Of a stretch of 64,000 nucleotides of DNA, positions 35,320-47,700 are shown piece by piece. Each line of letters starts with the position of its first letter. Position 1 is the stretch's first letter. The stretch comes from Stratiolaelaps scimitus (taxonomy: Eukaryota > Arthropoda > Arachnida > Mesostigmata > Laelapidae): positions 17,050,001-17,114,000 of the forward strand of contig JABWDB010000004.1 of NCBI GenBank assembly GCA_019614645.1. The letters are read 5' to 3'. Position numbers and translations under genes: made by a program. The notes under the pieces were generated by a model, which saw only the letters and a program-made list of their open reading frames with translations, was not told the DNA's origin and did no database searches.

Positions 35320-35950
35320 GAGCAAAAGCTATTTTATTTATCAAATCGCAGCACGAGAGCGAGGTTGAATGAAAATTTAATTAATTTAGTGACCTTGAGC
35401 AGTGCCCGGCAGGAGTTACGCCAAGCCCGTTCCTCGATTTCCCCGTCATTTTGGATTAATATTTTGTATATTAACGACTATTCCCAGTGATATTGAACGT
35501 GCTATTGAAGCGGATGATGTCATACTGTACGGTGCCTCGTCTACTAACAAAGAGTAGGGTCGTAAAGTAATTAGCAATGTATGAAAACAGTGCTCACACA
35601 ATAATATGGCTACATAGGTCTCTCAATGATCCATTTTTAGCACTGGCGCAGTTGTTCCCATGCCATACGCTTAATGTCGAGTCAGCCCCTATCTTGAGAT
35701 CTTGTTGTTGTTCTTGTTGAGACAAAAGCAAAATTTTATTGATTAACATATAAGGCAAATGGCAAATATCTGCGTATTTGATACGTTACACACTGACCAC
35801 ATGTTTAATTATAAAGCGACCTAATGTTTTTTGAGAAATTGTACAAATGTCTTGTAGCTCCTATAGCTTACGCACTGCAGTGAGGTGTAGACAAGCTTGC
35901 TAAAGAAAAAACGGTTCAGAAAAGTTAAATTGACTTTGACAGAGATTTGT
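35320..35950 (+). pseudogene. Degraded reverse-transcriptase fossil of a second LINE
   Basis: Pieces of a reverse transcriptase can be read in different frames. FYLSNRSTRARLNENL (from about 35331) matches the FLSNR...RV.VN segment before motif B. Motif B itself is broken, with LYIND at about 35466-35480. A frame shift then gives IPSDIERAIEADDVILYGASS (about 35481-35550), where EADD stands for YADD. Further on, LYKCLVAPIAYALQ at about 35838-35880 matches the C-terminal LYK.LV.P...YA segment of CR1-type ORF2. Stops and frameshifts show that it is dead. It is not a copy of the intact LINE at 1.9-5.8 kb, because the residues differ widely. The exact clade is uncertain. Confidence 0.7.
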
Positions 35951-36069
35951 AGGAAGGATCGCTTATGCAACCCTAATGTTTTTGGGCTGACTCTAAGCCA
36001 ACATTTAACGTCGACGATACTGCTTATTGTATTGCTTCATAAGACGGATTCCTTTTAAATGTAAATGTA

Positions 36070-36165
36070 CACCGATGGGCCTTGAACCCGTCCACCTGGG
36101 CACCTAATCCGGCTGCAAGGCGCACACGAGTGCAGCACGCCACCACCAGGATCGACCCTATATGC
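36070..36165 (-). repeat. tRNA-derived SINE-like segment
   Basis: The minus strand shows a TGGTGGCGTGCTGC A-box region and the B-box GGGTTCAAGGCC (plus 36078-36089). This overlaps an otherwise meaningless ORF. Confidence 0.5.
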
Positions 36166-38103
36166 AACCCTAGCGAGCCACTATTGTAATCCCTGACATG
36201 AGTAAATTGCTCTCCCTCGCTCCATCTACGCTTCGTTCCATGCACAGACGCCAAAATCGGCAATTGGATGTAAAACCTACGCCTATACATCGAGTTCTTA
36301 TACTGTCAAAAAAAAGGAACCACGATGTCGATCGCGCCGACGAGTACAAGAACTGGGTCTTCCACTAGAACGATTTTCTGGGTTGCAAACTTCCCTCTCA
36401 GGACGGGACGAGATACCCCGATCGCCCTGTTTCACCGGCACTCATACGTCATTCAGACGCTCTGTGATCCGCTGCGCGAGCACCGCCCCGCCCCGCCCTG
36501 GTGTCACGTTGCGTTGGCCTGTGGTGCTGTGTTGAACCAGGAGCAGTGAGTTCGGTTGGCGTGAAGACGATGAGTGAGCCCGCTATATTGCTATGCTCTT
36601 CATGTCATGTTGCGTCTCAGCGGGAGCGGTGCTGCTTAGCCGCTTCGCGGAATGAGGTCGTCGAAATGATGTGGTTGAGTTGTCGACTCCTTCTTGACTT
36701 TGATGAACGCACGCATTCAAGCGGCGAAGAGGCCGCTGACGCAGCGCGAGATGTAGAACGCGAGGGAGGGCGCAAACATTCAAAATGATGCATCTCAAAT
36801 AGATCATGGCCTCAGATCACGGCCATGCAAAAAGTGCTGACGGGGTCATAAGGTCATTCGGTCAACAGAGTCCGTGGTAGTACAGCTAATTTCCTATAAG
36901 GATATTGTACAGGGGGTCTACTGGGCCAGTGGACCTGTCCGCTATCTAATGAATAACTTGTTGTCACTAAACTCTGTTTCATTGTTCAATATGTCCACAT
37001 GTGAAGGATATTTTCCAATTGTGCCAGATAATTGCTTATAATAGATTGTTATAGCGTCTCATTATCAAGAAGGTGTGCTTTTGATGTGCCAAATCAAATA
37101 AAAAAAAAACGTTGCATATTTTAGACGTCACTTCAACTAAAACCATGGGTACATTAGTAATCTACAATAGTTCTTAAATGTCTCGATTTTAATTAAAAAA
37201 AAGTGCGTCCATTGAGAAAAAATGTATCGTGAAAAAATGTATGAGCTCCTGCGTTTAGGCAACGACACATTGCGTTGCTTACCTATAACGTGGAAAAGCA
37301 TGAATGACGCAGCATCCTCAAATTTTTAGTATATATATTAGCAATAATGCGTTATCGATTTAACTAGATGCTGCGACGAACGATGAATGATAAATCCCCC
37401 ATCGTGGATGTTTTGCAACTGGCCTCAATCTGGGTTATAGGTACATATCACTCCGGATATAAATAAATAGAGCGTCCCGTGGGGCAGCAACGTGCGAAGG
37501 AAGCCCATGAGTGACCCAGATTCATTCATTTCATTGGGAACGGATGGCTATCAGTGGACAGGTAGGTGGCAGGGTACCTCTTCCTGTTTCAAACTTTTCG
37601 GACACCACATGCGCATACGTACAGATGACCCGATAACCAATGTATAATAGCTCACCCGAAGAGCTATCCCCCGCAGAGCTTAGGCCCACATATGGAAGTA
37701 TTCGTTAATAGATAAATGTAGGAGAATCAATCATGGCGACAATTAGGTTACCACGATAATAAACAGCCAGCCACGCTGTTGAACAGCTTTCCGAACCGTG
37801 ATGACCTATCTCCTTGGCTATTTTCGCCTGATCTGCCTAATGTTGATTAGCTGACTTAGGCATATTCACAAAAACCATATACGTCAAAAGTGTACTGCTC
37901 TGCACGTAGTTGCTTAAGCTACAATGTTTAAGAATAGCACATGCATCTCGCAGTTAACATAAGTGGCAAGCCGCGTCTCTACGCCACTCCCTAGAGAAAT
38001 ATACATTTTGGGCTAAAGTAAATTCCTGTTGCATAACATTCTCCCCAAGTGCATCGAGTGTTTTTATGGGCGTAATTCATCGCAACGAACTAACAGAATA
38101 CGT

Positions 38104-38130
38104 AAGAGAAAGAGAGAGAGAGAGAGAGAG
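38104..38130. repeat. (GA)n microsatellite
   Basis: About 13 GA units, 300 bp before the fold-back element. Confidence 0.85.
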
Positions 38131-38428
38131 CTTGCATGGTATTGCTTATGTTGAATGTTTGTCTAAGAAATTAGCAGAGGAGTGCACGTCGTATCGCTTA
38201 ACCTTTATTTTAACCTTTTTCGCTTTCCACATTGCGAATCGGAAAGCCGCTTTAACTAGTGGTTGGTTCTCAATTCCACTCTTGGACTGGCCAAACCACA
38301 GAAGTGCCCACCTCCCTCAAGCGAGCAGACACAACGTCATGCTAGACAGCTCAATGACCTCGTGATGGACACACAAGAGTTGGATATTATATATATATAA
38401 TATATATATAGGCTATATGAAAATGTTA

Positions 38429-39048
38429 GGCAATTCCCTCGGCACTTTTGCTACCGAAGGACCTTTGGCATACAAATTAAAATCTTATCAGGATTTCTCT
38501 TAGTAATCTTTGCCTTTACAGCCTTGCACCCGGGCAAAGGTAACAGTGTCTCATGTGTCAAATATGATCCCTTAGAGGTGAAGCGAGTCTGAAAAATTAA
38601 CTGATGAACTGGTAAGACCCAGCAAGATATTGCAGCCCTTGTTTAAGTTTTGTGAGTCTAAAGTTTTTACTCAGTCATTGGGTACACTAATCTGCGCCAG
38701 TGCTTCAATATCAATTTCCAATAATTCATTTAGTTCTACTCTCAATTGTGCTTGGTAAATGTCGAAGCACAGGAAAACGTATATATATATATATATATAT
38801 ATATAAATGTAAAACTTCAGACTCAAAAAATATAAACAAAGCCTGCGATATATCGCTAGGCCTTACCAGCTCATCAGTTAATTGTTCAGACTCGCTTGAC
38901 CTCTAAGGGATCCAATTTGACACATGCGACGCTATTACCTTTGCCCGGGCGCAAGGCCGTAAAGGCAAAGATTACTAATAGAAATCCTGATAAGATTCAA
39001 AATTGTATGCCAAAGTCCTTCGGTAGCAAAAGTGCCGAGGGAATTGCC
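38429..39048. mobile_element. Fold-back element with long terminal inverted repeats (MITE-like)
   Basis: Arms 38429-38635 and 38843-39048 (about 206 bp each) are inverted copies, roughly 85-90% identical by eye. The outer ends read GGCAATTCCCTCGGCAC and its complement. Shared inner landmarks are CTTTGCCTTTAC, CCCGGGCAAAGGTAA and AACTGATGA. The central loop of about 207 bp has a (TA)13 tract and no ORF of note. There is no transposase, so it would be non-autonomous if it is a transposon. A transcript would fold into a long double-stranded hairpin. No clear target-site duplication was seen. Confidence 0.8.
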
Positions 39049-40811
39049 TTTAGCCTGAGAGGACCTATCCATTGGGTTAAATGGTGTATTTGTATTTTAT
39101 TGTGTTTTCCTCTATCAGACCCAGAAAATGTCCTGTATTTTAGACGCTAATAGGAGCGGCTGCATTGATACAATCACGCGCCAACAATCGGACTGCCCCT
39201 GTTCCGGGCGATCCCGTGCAGCACTTCCAACCACGGTTTGCGAAGGCTGCCCGGCGACTTCGAGGTACCGACAGAAGGGGAGACTCGTTCCGAACCTATT
39301 TAATAATGTGCATAAAATGTATTGGTCCTTTTGCTTGTGCACTTGCATCATTTTCGGCCGTGCATCTTCCGTACTGGTGGATCGCTTCTGTTTTTGACAG
39401 AGCTGTCTGCTGTGGTTATTCACGTCGCATTCTGTTGAATCTCTCCTCCCTCGATATGTTGGTGACACCAGCATAGTCGGTCAACATGAGGCGACAATCG
39501 GCAGAACAGACGTTCATCACACGCTGCAGCCCGAAGGGCTCCGTTCAGGCTTTGCTTGGCGGATAGGGTCTTCCTTTTTTTTTGCAAAACCCACTTCCCG
39601 TTCCACCCGTATTACTGGGCCACGGCCGCCGGGGTCCAGGAAAGGCAAGAACCTGACGGCCTGTCGGTGATCAGTCTTCTCGATGTCTGCGTGCTGCGAG
39701 CACTAGTGTGATGGGAAGGCCGGCCGCGCACCCGACGGTATTATTCGAAACGAAGAATGAACGAGAGGATTTTGTTAGGTTCCTGCCGGAACCTCATGCT
39801 GCACGCTTCCTATACATTGGTGCAATTGTTGAAAGCGGTACGTCACAGCTTCTGGGAATGAGAATAGCGTCTGCAGCTCCCTCTAGCCCATCGGTGTTCT
39901 CAAGCCAATAGCTGTTTCTAGGTCGCGAAACAGCTCAATATAAGCTCGCAAAGGTTGGCAAAATGAATGGCATGACTTAGTAAATTTGTAGCTCAGAATT
40001 TTCTGTCTTCCCGTATGAGTGTTTATTCCAACTCTACTCATAGGTTGTATGTGGCATACGTGTATCCTAAGTATTCGAGTGGAGCATCTCATTTCGACGC
40101 TTTTGGTCCAGATATATTTTCTATGGGTGTCATTTGTGTGATATTCGAAAGTGTGATATCTATGGATCATGGTTACCGTGGGTTACATTCTCTAACAAAA
40201 TGTAAATCTCGTCTAAGCGATATATTTGACTATGTATTTCTGTGGGTAGTACGGGCAAGTATACCTTTACTACCAGATGTCTCAATCTATCTCTTATTGC
40301 GTAGTATGCCCACGTAAAAAGTAACGCCAATGTGCAACCGGCTTGATGAATGGACCAAGCCCAAGCAAAAGTGTGTGGCCGCTACTGCGAGCTAGGTAGA
40401 GCGAACAAGTTAATACTTACTTTGACCACCAGCACGACAACAACATCAACAGAAAAAAAGTTACAACTCGACATCAGTTAGGTTAATCCTGGCGTCCTTC
40501 ACCCAGTTGGCCTTAGGTCAGGTTTGGCCTAAACCAAGCCTGGCAAGTATCGTTGTGCAGTGTTGACACCGCGGACGATTTCGACACACCGCATAAACAC
40601 ATACGGCAGTTTTTACGACGATTTTAACACATCTCAGGCACCTGTAACACTAGCGAGCGCTGCAGGACACTGCAGTTCAGATAGCGATAGAGTCACGTCC
40701 CATATGTATGGTTGAAATATCACCTTTTGTTGAAATTGAAGGTAGAAATATTTGTCGTCACCTAAATTTAAATATTGAGATATAATAATATCGATGCATA
40801 CAAGAATAAAA

Positions 40812-40815
<4 letters not shown>

Positions 40816-40849
<34 letters not shown>
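40816..40849. repeat. (TA)n microsatellite
   Basis: About 16 TA units in intergenic DNA. Confidence 0.9.
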
Positions 40850-40851
<2 letters not shown>

Positions 40852-42459
40852 CCGCTAATTAACAGTTGGTACTGAGAATTTCAACGGAAACGTGTATTTA
40901 GCATATCGTCTGTCTGGTGATAATTTGTTGGATTTTTGAACATTGAAAAAGAAAATATCGGTATTACAGCAGCCCACAGACATGCACCAATGCACGCCAA
41001 TCACTTTCGACTATGTCTCGTATAAACGAGAACATGTCCTCAGAAATTGAATCGTTAGCGTCAATATAGCGTTAATAATGACTATACATAGTACGTGTTC
41101 GCAGTTTGTCACAGGAACGTAAAACTTGGTAGCTCTGGCGTGAAAGGTGCCTGCAATTCTACTAAACGCTCAAAGTAGTCCTGTGCTATGAGTTGCCACG
41201 AATTTCTAAATCTGTACTAGGAATCTGCATGGCTGCCGCGCCCACTCCATCAGCATCTACGGGTGTCTATTGCTAAGCCGGAAGTCCTAGTTTCCAGTAA
41301 TTTATTTCTTTCATTGCCATTGTCCACTAATACATCGAGAACACCTATACAGTCGTGCGTACGGGGCAGCCAGGCTGAGAGGGCCGGTGATTTATGGAAA
41401 GTCCTTCGTTGCGACTATGGAAAGTCACCTCTCATCCCTCGTTCATTATACAGCGTCTTTCTACACGTGTCTTCTACCTCGCCAAAGATTGGATGAGTGG
41501 ATAAGCCGAGCTATGGGTGTTGTGTCACCTGTACTGTACTTGCTGTGTAGCTCGTTCGTCTCTACGAAAATACAGTCGACTCTAGCATAATACATGAGCA
41601 AGGTAGGGCGCAAACTTAATCGAAACTACGAAGAAAGACAATTTACCATCGTGATAAACTGTACGTCAATAGGCCTGCGTCCCTTGCGGTGATCCAAACA
41701 ATAATAATAATTATTACATAAAGTTATTACAGTAGTCAGATTAGACCTTTCGACCTGTCTTATATCAGTCGGAAATATCTCGATTCCCGCTAGGGATAAG
41801 CAGAGACAGGTCTATCCCTTAGATTACAATGTACACTAACGGATCGCGAGACGATATTATACAAACGTCGATAGCTATTAATGATAAAAGTAGACATTTT
41901 TTGCGCGTTTCGGTCCGTTCGGGCACCCCAGCCTATCTCGCATACTCTGTACATAAGGGAACGCACATGTAGTCGATATTTTCAGACTCAAACTCAGACA
42001 CCATGTATTCATACGTGTAACCTTATAAACTCATTACCGGACCGTCAACATTGACACCTACTCAAGCCATCTCTACATACCCAGGAATTAAGGGTTTGCT
42101 TAGAGGGTTGCTGCATTCTCGAAGGTTACTAGTCAAACCGTTTGCAGAACCGCAAGAGACTCTGTGCACCCGAGCCAGACGCGGTCGGCTCCACGAGTGG
42201 GAGAAATAAATTAGCAGGTGATACTTCACGCTTATTAAGTTGATAGACAGTGGGTTCCAAAAATGGACTGCTAGAAGCTATACGAGGAGTCTTTTCCTGG
42301 CGTGCCACCATGTAAATAAATCAGGTGTTTTATAATCAAATGCACAATGCCCATTGCGCATTTAATTTTGAAGCACTTCTTATTTCTTTTGCCAGCTATG
42401 GTTGCGATTAAACTACAAGTCTACTATTGTATAGAGTGTGGTGTCTTTCATGTGAATGT

Positions 42460-42960
42460 ATCCCGCTCTGATGAACCACTTCGGAGTGTTGAACGGAGAC
42501 ATGACAAATCCTGCCTTCGTCCGGGTCTTGCAGTTTCCCTCGTTCATCACTCAGTTCCCTGGCAGAGGCGAGGATACGCGACTCGTCACCTTGCGCACGG
42601 CGACTAAGGGAGTAGCCGTTGCTTCGCACAAACAGCGATCTGAAGCAACCTAACAAGCGTCCAGAGTTTCGCTCCGAGCTCGACTTCCCCTACGGAACAC
42701 GCGGTGGATTGTTCCCACTGAAACCCGTGCGCTTTCTGTCGTACCTATGAAGCCAACCGGTCCCAGTCGGTACCATTGTGGCAAGGCGTTCCTTCGACTC
42801 CGTTTTTGCTGTGGTTGTGCACGTTCTCTTCCCTCGTGGGAATCCGGTGGCCCTCTCCCAACAGCGGGGATGCCCTTACCGAACGGCGTGGCCGGCAAAA
42901 CATAGAGGGCGCACCGGTGGACTCCTATAAAGGAGCTCCCTCCTGAACGGATAGCTAGTT
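42460..42960. other. GC-rich block, no gene recognised
   Basis: Open frames of 60-86 codons exist on both strands without recognisable domains. It could be a short untranslated exon or an old repeat. Confidence 0.2.
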
Positions 42961-44630
42961 GTCTAAGTCCGACACTCGGAATCCTGAGTTAGCACCAGGA
43001 GAACAGATAGTTCGACAGGAAACCTAACCCGAAACGTAGAGTAGAACACTGACTGACAGTGGCGTAGTCTGTCGATTCAGCGAAGTCAAGCCACGAGGTG
43101 CAAGCTTCGCTCGTTCGTTTTCCGATTTGTAGAGTTGCCGAAGTTCTTCTCGACTCCCGCCTAGTGTTTCCGCTGTGTGTGCTTCCAAACAAAATTGTAG
43201 TGTATGTGTGTTGTGTTTTTCGACGCATGTCCCCAGTTGTAGAAGAAAAGTAGACGCTTACAGGAACTTCTCGTGGAAGGTACGTCCGGAATCATATCTG
43301 GCAAAAAGTTTTGTCAAGCTTTTGCCGACTTCTCTAGGTACGTAAAAACCTTGGGGATCTCTCCTCGATCTAAGCTCCTCTTCAACACCATTTGCAGGTG
43401 GACATATATGCGTTGTGCGCTTGGATCTATAGTGCATCCGCTTGTTTCGCTCTTATCTTTAGACCAAAACATCCTGCAACTAACAGAGCAGTTAGTTAGT
43501 AAAAAGAAGAATCGGTAAAATATTACGCTAAAGTTTCGCCCTTGTGCTGAACACGTTTAATTGTTAAGAACGACTTCCTTCTTTGTCGCTTCATTGACCT
43601 AACTATTCAGTAAGTGCTAACATGATAACAAAAAAGTACTTTCAAATGTTTATAGTGTATTGGGTGGCTCAAAATTAGCTTGGCGGGCTCCACGTGAATA
43701 TTTGTTGAAGGCTGCAACTTTTTTGATAGATGCTAAAGTCGGGTCAAAATCTCTCAAAACGAAACTAGCGAACCAAACTTCAGTGACAACATAGTATAAA
43801 CACAAGTACCTCAGTGACACTGATTAACATTACATGCAACAGTGTCAATATTGTTGTCTTGCCAGGTTGTAAAAGCTCTTGAGAACTTCGTCCAATTCGG
43901 CAGAAGTTTCGGAGAACCGCCCTTTTTGTATTCTCATAAAAGTGAGCTCGGAAAACTCACTCGAGAACTATGTGCAGTAAGCCAGAAAGAAAAACCGCTA
44001 AAGCAACACGAGCTCTACTTGAAAAGATCCCGCCCCCTCTTTTTTTTTTAGCATTGTCTAAAATGCTGTTATACACGGTCACCCTTATCGTTATCGAATA
44101 CCTCACGTGGAAGTTCGTGTGAAGACGCTCCCAAGTTCACGAATGTTCACCCATTGGTGTTGACCAGCTGCCCTGCACTGAAGCAGAGTTCAGGCCCTCC
44201 TTCCATCCGTTGACTTGGACCTATGGAGTCCAGTAGCATGGTTTGTACGCTGGTACAGTCAGCAGCCATCCACTCTGATCGAAGGCGATCGAATTGAGCA
44301 GGCGCGGAATGATCGAATTTTCAGCCCTGTCAAGGAAGAGAAAGAAATACCAGCAAAGAGCTGAACACGTGACATGGGCAGAGTATTATATTTTTTGAGA
44401 TGGGGCTCAGCTAACCCCCCTTATTATATGACAGACCTCTGTTATGAACCTTGTGGGTATTACGAGGTCTACCTATTGGGGCCACCTTCGCCTTTTACAT
44501 TACGGGGTATAGTATATCACAAGCAGTCTGAAAGATACCTTAGTAACAACCGGCCGGTGCTATGTTATCTCGTCGTGCATTCATTCACAGAAGGAGAAGG
44601 TTGAGGTGAACGACTGTCCGACCCGTAAGC

Positions 44631-44739
44631 ATGCCGCAGAAGTTAGACTCGCCGCTTCGAACGGTTGAAGCAGATGAGAGCCCGCTTGTCAGTGCGCGAG
44701 ACCGTTTTACACTCGTCGTTCTCGGAGCCTCCAAAGTTG
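44631..44739 (+). CDS. Ras-like GTPase, exon 1
   Basis: The exon encodes 36 codons plus one base: an N-terminal polar segment, then RFTLVVLGASKV. The donor is GTTG|GTAAGC, so the intron splits the P-loop glycine codon (G37). Confidence 0.85.
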
Positions 44740-47700
44740 GTAAGCAGAATATCATAAGAGCGTGGATAAAGAGTAAATTCTCTTAGAGTGATCTGCACTC
44801 AATGTTCGCTACAATGATCTTTTTATGGCGGTCAGCAACAAAATTAACGTTCTACGTAACGCTAGTGAGGCATGATCTGTGTTATTAATCATTAGAATGC
44901 ATTATAAGCACTTTGTTTCTCTTTGACATAAATGCCAGTCTAATCTACGAAGACAGTTTTGCACAATAGCAATTTGCATGGACCGATGTGGATCTATTAA
45001 GATAATTAAGCATGAACAGCGTTTGCCAGAGGCTAGCATGTCCTCTGAGTGTTCAACTAAGAACGGTTCGCACGTATAATAGTTGCAAGTCGTCTAAACA
45101 ATCTAAGTTGACGCGTATCTACGCGTTTGGTTGAGTATTCTGAAAGAGCCAGTTTTGGACGTCAAGCTGGCTTTGGCATGTGGACAGCTAAATCTCAGTG
45201 CAAAATAAATTCATTTAAATGAATCCACCGCCGTTGCAAATGTTTGCATCCTCCAAACGCTAGATTGCTTCAATTTTCGCCACGCTTCGAATGCAGTTGA
45301 CACAAACTAGCCGAATGCACCTATCAGTTAGCCGGCACATTCGGAATGCACGCAATATATTTCGACAACAATTCTATCGTTTTCTCGACACAGTGAACTA
45401 ATCGTTGTAATGTCATATCAGGTAAAACGACGATCGTACAACAGTTTCTATATGGGTCAGCGCCTGAGAAATATACTCCAACGATAGAGGAGTTTCATCA
45501 AGGCGAGATGGAATTCGACGGAACCTCGGTGACGCTGGACATTATCGATACTTCAGGAGCGATGGAGTTCCCGGCTCAGCAGCAACTCAATATGCAGAAA
45601 GGTACGAGATTATCGTATGGTTTTGTGTGAACTTGTGTTGGACAACTAAGTCAGCGAGGCAGACGAATAGCGACGTATTTGGTACAAGATCTCTCTCGGT
45701 CGCACCTGGCCACTACAAAATGGGCTCGTTGCTGCGCCGTTTGTTCTCTTTTCGTGTTGGCGTGTTGATTCCGTATATGCAAGTCGGAAGCGGAACAATG
45801 CTACGATCGCAGCCATTTCAGGTGGCCAGGGCAGGCACGCACGGTGTAGCGTACATATTACGCCCCCAATTTCACTTTAGCTTCTAGCAAATGCTGACGT
45901 GATGACGATGGCGATGATGATGATGATCGCATGTCATTCCATTCTGAGAATGTGTGTATAGCAGGTAGAGTCGGTTGAAATGGAAAGTTTGACAAAATCT
46001 CTCAAACACTTCTCCTCCGCTGGCTAAAAGGAAAAGCTAAAAATATCGTGGCAGTTCGGATGTACCTAGAGTTCCATTAGATGGTGAAAGTTGCGCAAAG
46101 GGTTATAGCGTAGCTTTTTGTTCCACGGAGGTATTCCGGGCTTCCAATCTCGGTAATGAAATTAGCAGAAGATGGAGAGAGCGTAGCGGGAACGCTCGCG
46201 TTTGGAGAACTTTTTTCTCGGCTAGAGGCATGAACTCAGACTTCCGCTTGTCTCAGTTAACCTCCAGCAGACTTCACTAACATACATTTAGCTGGGTCAA
46301 TGGAACTCGAACGGTAGCGTCCACGTCCGGTCACTGTGGAATGAGAATCGTGCCTTAGTCTGTTCTTTTTCCGAGGCATAATTTTGGATTGGAAAATGTT
46401 TGCAGGTAGCCACTTATTAAGTGTAGTAGTAAATTGTAAAATTCAGCCTACCACACAGGCATATACATATACATATTATAATAATATGTGCAGGTGATAT
46501 GATTCCTCCAGCTGATTCCACCATACATATGCTCACATGAACGGTCACTTTAAGTTTATTAAGATGGAGGACATAATTATATGCAATGGCGAGTTTGTTC
46601 TCAACGCTGTTCCCTCCTGAGGTCCTCAAATTTTTATATTATATTTATGAATATTTATTATATATATATTATTTTATTTATTGAATTTATATTTATGAAT
46701 TAATTTATTAATTGGAGCCTTGCCCCCATACAGACGAGAAGGCCGAACAATGATTCAAAAACGCTCAGCCCACTTAGTATCTGACACCGACTTTCAGAAT
46801 AAAGATGTAGTAGATGAATCCATATACTAAATAAATGCGTTTTATGCGTTACATACGATCACATATAGTGCATCGTATACGACGCAATTTCTAGGTATCA
46901 GTCCAAGGGGTAAAGATAGAATACACTACCACTATTATAATGGTAGGGTATAATAGTATTAAGAGAAGCAAGAATGACTATATGCAGGTTAGATCAGCCA
47001 CGCCACCAGTGATCTGTGCTTTGTGGGAGCTCTCCCACCGAAGCTGATGGAATGCTTAGCACGTTCTGTCCGCCAAGGCACCCCACAGTGTACCGACTAT
47101 ACTGGGTTCGCACTGAGGCTTTTTCCAGCCGCACCGAGGCAAAGCTTTTTGCAGTCAGCTTGACCTTCTTCTTTGGTCGGTTCAAGAGAGGCGTCACAGT
47201 ATAACCGCATGCGTTGCTCACTGATGCTGTGGTCGAGAGGAACGCTATACACGTGAGCAGCGGGAAGTGATCTTCCTAGCCAAAGGCTATTCTGACCTGT
47301 TCAGAGGGTAACAAACTCGACATTAACAACTTCTAATATTGGAATTGACCCTTAACTTATATCCTGTCAGCCTTGTCTCAGCTTTCATAATACCATATTT
47401 ATATTGACACAAACTACAGCACTTGACGGAAGAGTGGTAGAAAGTTACTTGAATAATTCACGCGTGCATAGTAGTCGTTAATGTCTGTGAACTATAATAA
47501 GACATTGAGGTTATTGCCTAACGGATCTTGAATGCGGACAGTCGTAATTAAATATGCCATTATTTAGCGGTAAACAATGTTATGGTGATCTTCACTTAGC
47601 GAAGTTAGATGAAATGATTAAGTGTTTATTTTTTGTTCTTGATAAAAATCAACGCCTTCTGAAATTCTCACTAAATATGCGTTCATACTTCTTTCAGCGG

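Larger units (their letters stand above)
39049..44630. other. Intergenic, no gene recognised
   Basis: Contains the TA tract at 40816, the GC block at 42.46-42.96 kb and a 100-codon plus-strand ORF at 40015-40317 with faint kinase-like spacing (see findings). Confidence 0.3.

Noticed and set aside
39708..39850. A possible first exon MGRPAAHPTVLFE ending at a GTACGT donor
   Set aside because: No downstream exon with matching phase was found and there is no domain.
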